Program-made: the position numbers and the translations under genes | The notes under the pieces: model-generated | Database searches by the model: none | What the model was told of the DNA's origin: nothing | What the model saw: only the letters and a program-made list of their open reading frames with translations | Shown here: positions 5,798 to 9,906 of the stretch, one piece after another | How the letters are laid out: the number at the start of each line of letters is the position of its first letter | Position numbering within the stretch: the stretch's first letter is position 1 | Assembly (NCBI GenBank): GCA_043778315.1 | Contig: JAYWGJ010000043.1 | Span: forward strand, 1-9,906 | DNA: 9,906 nucleotides | Direction of reading: 5' to 3' | DNA from: JBEEMU01 sp043778315 | GTDB lineage: Bacteria; Bacteroidota; Bacteroidia; Chitinophagales; Saprospiraceae

Positions 5798-6958
5798 TCA
5801 AACCACACTTTGTTCCACACTCCTTTTATTCGTCCACAAAAATAGTATTCCTATCAACATGCCTATTATTAGCGTAGCAAAAGATGGATAATAATTGATG
5901 TTAATACCTTGATTAGCAAGGTTTTGCGCCAATACATACTTTAAGGCAAATAATGCAACCAGAGCCGCCGCAAAGGTAGCAATAAAAATGATAAACAAGC
6001 GGCGTAAAATTACCGCGCTGATGCTCGCAGGCGTGTAGCCGATATTCAAAAGCAGCTTGATGTCGGGCGCGGCGCGACTCACTAATAACTGAAAATTAAG
6101 TATAAAAACTAAGGCGGAAAGCAGCGCAATCAATACGCCGATGCCGCCCAAAATACCCAAAACGAGTGTCACTAATCCACCGAGCGAGTCGCCAAACAGC
6201 TTTCCATTACTCACTTCGTAACCTTTATCTTCGATGTAATCTGTTAGCCGTTTGTCTGTTGCGGCGTTTACCGCAACGATGACGCGCGCTGCGCCATTGT
6301 CGGGTGCGTCGCCGTAAGTTTTGTTAGCATAATCCAAAAAAGATTGCGGTGCTAAAATGGAATTGATGCGGTCGCTAAAACCGACAACACGCCCTTTATA
6401 CGTCTGAAATTTACCGCTACCGCTAAGGCTGAGGTCGAACGAAACACGCGAAATAGTGCTTGCCGTGAACTGCGGCAAGCCTTGTGCAGGCGCGAAACCA
6501 AAATTATATAGTGCCAAATAATCTTTTGACAAAACTATCGGTACTTCCGCGCCGCCTTCGTGCCAACGAAAATCCACTAACGGGACATCGAGCATTTCGT
6601 CGGGCAACGCCTCCAAAAATAAATCCGTTCTGAAACTTACGACCGAACTACTCGCCGACACTTTAAACCGATTTGTTGTAAAAGCGGCGGCGCGTTTTGC
6701 GAACGGTTGCGCGGCAATATCTTTGAGTTCGATAGCATCAAAACTGGCTTTCAAACCCAACGTATTCAGTAAATTCACTCGCTTATTGAGTACTAAATAC
6801 GTCTCGTTATCCGCCGCATTTTTTTGTATTATACTATTAAAATCAATATATAACTGTATGGCAAACAACAAAATAACCAAGCCGATAAACCAACCTATCA
6901 CGGCAGCTATCAGTTGTGCGCGCTGTCCGCGCTGCCATAAAATTTGATTTAAGTACAT
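5798..6958 (-). CDS. ABC transporter permease, FtsX/MacB-like
   Basis: An inner-membrane permease of 386 residues with the MacB/FtsX layout. One helix lies near the N-terminus (about 15-37), a large extracytoplasmic domain spans about 38-258, and three helices close the C-terminus (about 261-286, 320-343 and 359-375). The stretch between helices 2 and 3 has SRAAPDIKLLLNIGYTPASI, typical of the FtsX domain cytoplasmic loop that contacts the ATPase. Such permeases work with a separate ATP-binding subunit in lipoprotein release, export or envelope stress relief rather than simple import. No ATPase gene is adjacent in the window, so the partner must be elsewhere and the substrate is unknown. ATG 6958 was chosen over an in-frame TTG at 6964, since the ATG starts the usual MYLNQILWQRG-type N-terminus. 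There is no Shine-Dalgarno: the four bases before the ATG abut the nested palindrome at 6959-7070. It may be co-transcribed with ribBA. Confidence 0.88.
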   Translation of the reverse strand: MYLNQILWQRGQRAQLIAAVIGWFIGLVILLFAIQLYIDFNSIIQKNAADNETYLVLNKRVNLLNTLGLKASFDAIELKDIAAQPFAKRAAAFTTNRFKVSASSSVVSFRTDLFLEALPDEMLDVPLVDFRWHEGGAEVPIVLSKDYLALYNFGFAPAQGLPQFTASTISRVSFDLSLSGSGKFQTYKGRVVGFSDRINSILAPQSFLDYANKTYGDAPDNGAARVIVAVNAATDKRLTDYIEDKGYEVSNGKLFGDSLGGLVTLVLGILGGIGVLIALLSALVFILNFQLLVSRAAPDIKLLLNIGYTPASISAVILRRLFIIFIATFAAALVALFALKYVLAQNLANQGININYYPSFATLIIGMLIGILFLWTNKRSVEQSVV

Positions 6959-7070
6959 GTTCAAAATTAGTTGTAACTATCGGGAACGCCGAAAAATAGT
7001 TAAAACGTAGTGAAACGTAGCTTTTAAGCTATTTTTCAAGTGTAGATAATAGTTATAACTAATTTTGTTC
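6959..7070. repeat. Nested palindrome (MITE-like) between ribBA and the permease
   Basis: Outer arms 6963-6980 (AAAATTAGTTGTAACTAT) and 7049-7066 (ATAGTTATAACTAATTTT) pair at 17 of 18 positions and are flanked on both sides by a direct GTTC (6959-6962 and 7067-7070). Inside, 6991-7005 pairs with 7022-7037 with one bulged base, leaving a 16-base loop that holds a direct CGTAG repeat. Each outer arm contains its own palindrome, TAGTTRTAACTA. Both ends carry an outward-facing TAATTTTG (- strand 6962-6969, + strand 7060-7067). The element fills most of the 141-base gap and abuts the permease ATG. The direct repeats fit a 4-bp target duplication, but four bases can match by chance. Confidence 0.65.
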
Positions 7071-7099
7071 AGATGTAAGAGCGGCAATTTTTATATTAT

Positions 7100-8326
7100 T
7101 TATTGCATAATTTCATGCCCCATTTTGTCGCGTTTGGTCGCGAGATAATGCTCGTTATGCGGATTTGCGGCGATTTCTATCGCTACCGTTTCCACTATTT
7201 CCAAACCATAACCGACCAATCCGACTCGCTTCTGCGGATTATTTGACATCAATCGCATTTTAGTTACGCCCAATTCGTGCAAAATTTGCGCTCCTGTTCC
7301 ATAATCTCTCCCGTCGGCAGCAAAACCCAACTGCAAATTGGCCTCCACGGTATCGAGTCCGTTTTCTTGTAATTGATATGCACGAAGTTTATTGAGCAAG
7401 CCGATACCGCGTCCTTCTTGTCGCATATACAACACCACGCCTTTGCCTTCGCGCTCCACTTGTCGGAGCGCAGCAGCGAGTTGATCGCCGCAATCGCAGC
7501 GCAACGAACCGAGTATATCGCCCGTTTCGCACGAAGAATGCACGCGCACCAAAACGGGTTCGTCAGCCGCCCATTCGCCTTTTACTAAGGCTACATGCAC
7601 TTTCTGAGTCAAGTTTTCTATGAAAGTAATCAGTCTGAAATCGCCGTATTTTGTAGGCATTTTCACCTCTACGTCACGGGTAACAAGACTTTCGGTACGC
7701 ATACGATACGCGACTAAGTCCTTGATACTGATGATTTTAAGGTCTAATTCTTTTGCCAATATCAACAACTCGGGCAACCGCGCCATCGAGCCGTCGGTAT
7801 TCATTATCTCAATCAAAACGCCTGCGGGTTGCAGCCCTGCCATACGCGCCAAATCGACAGCCGCTTCGGTATGACCTGGACGGCGCAACACGCCACCGTT
7901 TTTAGCGCGAAGCGGAAAAATATGACCTGGACGTGCAAAATCGGCTGGTTTGGTGTCTGCTTGCACTAAGGCTTGAATCGTCGACGAGCGGTCGGTAGCC
8001 GAAATACCCGTCGTCACGCCGTTGCCGAGCAAATCGATAGAAACGGTAAACGCAGTTTCGTGCATCGCCGTATTGCTGCTCACCATTAGCGGCAGCTCGA
8101 GTTCGTCGCAACGCTCCTCGGGCAACGGCGTACAGAGCAAGCCGCGACCGTGGGTCGCCATAAAATTAACGATTTCTGGGGTTATCATTTCGGCAGCGCA
8201 GATAAAATCGCCTTCGTTTTCGCGGTCTTCATCGTCCACTACTATTAACACTTTACCCGCTTTGATGTCCGCGAGTGCCTCTTCAATCGTATTCAGAATT
8301 GTCATTTTATTGTATGTTTGTGACAT
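7100..8326 (-). CDS. ribBA: Bifunctional 3,4-dihydroxy-2-butanone 4-phosphate synthase / GTP cyclohydrolase II
   Basis: A fused enzyme of 408 residues that supplies both starting branches of riboflavin synthesis. The N-terminal RibB domain (about 8-210) converts ribulose 5-phosphate to 3,4-dihydroxy-2-butanone 4-phosphate plus formate. It shows DDEDRENEGD (31-40), ATHGRG (57-62), RPGHIFPL (132-139) and GHTEA (151-155), the last carrying the metal and catalytic residues. The C-terminal RibA domain (about 213-408) opens GTP to the diaminopyrimidine precursor. Zinc ligands are C266, C277 and C279, followed by QEGRGIGL (303-310), YGTGAQIL (342-349) and SNNPQKR (361-367). Both active sites look complete. 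The start is ATG 8326; ATG 8305 (residue 8) is an equally good start for the domain. fabG ends 57 bases upstream, too close for a full FMN riboswitch, and none is seen, so it is probably co-transcribed with fabG. Confidence 0.96.
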   Translation of the reverse strand: MSQTYNKMTILNTIEEALADIKAGKVLIVVDDEDRENEGDFICAAEMITPEIVNFMATHGRGLLCTPLPEERCDELELPLMVSSNTAMHETAFTVSIDLLGNGVTTGISATDRSSTIQALVQADTKPADFARPGHIFPLRAKNGGVLRRPGHTEAAVDLARMAGLQPAGVLIEIMNTDGSMARLPELLILAKELDLKIISIKDLVAYRMRTESLVTRDVEVKMPTKYGDFRLITFIENLTQKVHVALVKGEWAADEPVLVRVHSSCETGDILGSLRCDCGDQLAAALRQVEREGKGVVLYMRQEGRGIGLLNKLRAYQLQENGLDTVEANLQLGFAADGRDYGTGAQILHELGVTKMRLMSNNPQKRVGLVGYGLEIVETVAIEIAANPHNEHYLATKRDKMGHEIMQ

Positions 8327-8383
8327 TAATATTGTATTGTAACAATAAAAATAGCCATTTTGTTTAGTAATTTTTTTGTAAAA

Positions 8384-9121
8384 TTACATCGCGCCGCTTA
8401 CCGTAATTGTCTGCCCCGAAATGTACGACGACATATCGCTCGCCAAAAACAAACAAACATCAGCCACTTCTTCGGGTCTGCCAAAACGATTCATCGGTAT
8501 ATTTTTGAAATAGGCTTCGCGCACCTCGTCGGTGAGTGCCTCTGTCATTTCGGTAGCGATAAACCCAGGCGCAACGGCGTTACAACGGATATTCCGCGAA
8601 CCAACCTCTTGCGCCACAGATTGCGTAAAGCCAATTACGCCTGCTTTTGAGGCGGCGTAGTTCGCTTGACCCGCGTTGCCCGTGATGCCCACAATCGACG
8701 TAATATTAATGATAGACCCCGAACGCTGTTTGAGCATCGGGCGCAAGCCGTGTTTCGTGACGTTAAATACGGATTTGAGGTTCGTATCTTGCACCGCGTC
8801 CCATTGCGCCTCGTTCATGCGCAACAGCAAATTGTCTTTCGTGATGCCTGCGTTGTTCACAATCACATCGATACGACCAAATTCTTTGATAATATCGTTC
8901 ATCAACGCCTCCGCCGCAGTGAACGAAGCCGCGTCAGATTGCACCGCTCGCACGGTCGCGCCGTAGCCTTGCAGCTCTATAACTAACTGCTCGGCGCGCT
9001 CCACCGACGAGTGATAAGTGAATATCACCGTCGCGCCCGACTGCGCAAATTTGCGCGCGATAGCTTCGCCGATACCGCGTGACGCGCCCGTAACTAAGGC
9101 TACTTTGTCTTTTAATAACAT
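8384..9121 (-). CDS. fabG: 3-oxoacyl-[acyl-carrier-protein] reductase
   Basis: A short-chain dehydrogenase of 245 residues that reduces 3-oxoacyl-ACP with NADPH in type II fatty-acid elongation. TGASRGIG (11-18) is the nucleotide-binding loop and NNAG (89-92) the structural motif. The catalytic set is N114, S142 (in NITSIVG), Y155 and K159 (YAASK), all present. The ending SGQTITVSGAM is close to the FabG consensus, whose members end in a hydrophobic Met or Leu-rich tail. The frame extends to a TTG at 9154, but ATG 9121 gives the normal FabG length and N-terminus. Bacteroidota genomes often hold several FabG paralogues, and no other fab or acpP gene is adjacent, so this could be an accessory ketoreductase. 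The residue-level match and the company of a lipid kinase favour a lipid role. It is 67 bases from the lipid kinase and 57 from ribBA on the same strand. Confidence 0.92.
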   Translation of the reverse strand: MLLKDKVALVTGASRGIGEAIARKFAQSGATVIFTYHSSVERAEQLVIELQGYGATVRAVQSDAASFTAAEALMNDIIKEFGRIDVIVNNAGITKDNLLLRMNEAQWDAVQDTNLKSVFNVTKHGLRPMLKQRSGSIINITSIVGITGNAGQANYAASKAGVIGFTQSVAQEVGSRNIRCNAVAPGFIATEMTEALTDEVREAYFKNIPMNRFGRPEEVADVCLFLASDMSSYISGQTITVSGAM

Positions 9122-9188
9122 ACTTTTTGAGCTTTTTTGTCCCTTTTCGGGCAATAAAATAACTAAATTTATTATAAATAACGATAAT

Positions 9189-9906
9189 TTACTTGATAAT
9201 GACTTTCAACGCTTTCGGTATTGCGCGAAAGCGAAGCAGTCCTGTACTCGTCAGTTCGCCCTCGCCGTCGCGGTGCATCGGCGATTGTAGCGGCGCGACG
9301 ACCGTAACGCTTTTCGCCAAATACGTCTCCACAAAGTTCGCTTTATGTATCGTATTCGTGAACATTCGCCAAAGGTTAGCGATGTAAACCATGCGCGGAC
9401 GGTCGAGAAAAAGCGTTACATTTAATAAGCCGTCTTCGGCATCTGCCTGCGGTGCAATCGCTACATTATAGCCGTAATATTTGACATTCGAAACCTCAAA
9501 ATTGTAGCATTTACGCTCGAGCCACACGTCCGACTCGTCGAGCTGAAAGCGGTAAGTTTTGCTTTGATAAGTGAACGCGGCGCGCATCGCTTGATACATA
9601 TATTGCATAAAGCCACGAATTTTTTTGCCTCTGATTTGACACGCGACATACGCCGCGAAGCCCAAACCTGCGGTCGCCACAAAAAGCTGCGCGTTCACCA
9701 TACCAATATCGGAATAGGTGAAATGCTGCTGATTGATGATGTGGAATGCTTCGGGCAGCCGACGACTGATTTCCCAATGCGTCGCAAATGCGTTGCCGCT
9801 TCCGAGCGGAAGTATCGCGAGTGCCGCCGACGAGCCGCGCAGTCCGTCCGACACCTCGTTCACCGAACCGTCGCCGCCAACCGCAACCACTACATCTACG
9901 CCAAGA
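9189..9906 (-). CDS. Diacylglycerol kinase-like lipid kinase, cut by the right edge
   Basis: The frame is open to the right edge: the last codons read LGVDVVVAVGGDG, so the N-terminal strand and start are outside. About 239 residues are seen, against roughly 290-320 for the family. VAVGGDGS and LPLGSGNAFA are the nucleotide-binding motifs of the DAGK catalytic domain; GGDGS replaces the commoner GGDGT. ADAEDGLLNV near the middle of the C-terminal beta-sandwich holds the acidic residue of the second active-site motif. Members (YegS, DgkB, LCB5-like) phosphorylate diacylglycerol, sphingoid bases or related lipids at the inner membrane. Bacteroidota that make sphingolipids have such enzymes, but the substrate cannot be assigned here. 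It precedes fabG by 67 bases on the same strand, with no terminator seen between, so the two may be co-transcribed. Confidence 0.9.
   Translation of the reverse strand, partial: LGVDVVVAVGGDGSVNEVSDGLRGSSAALAILPLGSGNAFATHWEISRRLPEAFHIINQQHFTYSDIGMVNAQLFVATAGLGFAAYVACQIRGKKIRGFMQYMYQAMRAAFTYQSKTYRFQLDESDVWLERKCYNFEVSNVKYYGYNVAIAPQADAEDGLLNVTLFLDRPRMVYIANLWRMFTNTIHKANFVETYLAKSVTVVAPLQSPMHRDGEGELTSTGLLRFRAIPKALKVIIK

Noticed and set aside
8327..8383. FMN riboswitch or operator before ribBA
   Set aside because: The gap is only 57 bases and lacks the conserved riboswitch segments. A TATTGT-A-ACAATA palindrome at 8335-8347 is too short and AT-rich to call an operator.
8367..8387. GTAATTTT...AAAATTAC hairpin over the fabG stop codon as a terminator
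   Set aside because: The stem has only two GC pairs and overlaps the stop codon, so it is unlikely to end transcription.
9139..9152. GTCCC-TTTT-CGGGC hairpin between the lipid kinase and fabG
   Set aside because: The stem is about three pairs plus a bulge, with no T-tract on either side.

Overview
The window looks like chromosomal DNA from a member of the Bacteroidota (Bacteroidetes). The signs are a DPP5-like S9 peptidase, a lipoprotein-type endonuclease/exonuclease/phosphatase protein, a fused RibBA, a four-helix FtsX-like permease of the type common in this phylum, almost no Shine-Dalgarno sequences, AT-rich intergenic DNA, and a few matches to the Bacteroidota -7 promoter motif TAnnTTTG. 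The genus cannot be told from the sequence. The content is mostly housekeeping; the unusual material lies in the intergenic DNA and in one broken small gene.

Layout. On the + strand, positions 1-1221 hold the C-terminal part of an S9 dipeptidyl peptidase whose 5' end lies outside the window. A 439-base gene-free stretch follows (1222-1660). It holds a large imperfect inverted-repeat element (1246-1539) with two nested hairpins, then a strong terminator (1583-1622). A secreted or lipid-anchored EEP-family phosphoesterase runs leftward (1661-2746). It is divergent from galT (2908-3897), which overlaps the start of a two-helix membrane-protein gene (3897-4295) interrupted by one in-frame TAA.

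From 4322 to the right edge every gene is on the - strand. In transcription order they are: a diacylglycerol-kinase-like lipid kinase (cut by the right edge), fabG, ribBA, an FtsX-like ABC permease, thioredoxin, and a WaaE/KdtX-like family 2 glycosyltransferase. The gaps lipid kinase-fabG (67 bases) and fabG-ribBA (57 bases) fit co-transcription. The 141-base gap between ribBA and the permease is filled by a nested palindrome that ends against the permease start codon. Thioredoxin probably has its own promoter and a terminator, so the glycosyltransferase is probably a separate unit.

No single pathway links these genes. Lipid kinase, FabG and the glycosyltransferase belong to envelope and lipid synthesis, RibBA to riboflavin synthesis, GalT to galactose use, thioredoxin to thiol redox balance, and the peptidase to periplasmic peptide breakdown. 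No defence system, CRISPR array, transposase, integrase, tRNA or rRNA was seen. The best leads are the two MITE-like inverted-repeat elements (1246-1539 and 6959-7070) and the interrupted gene after galT.
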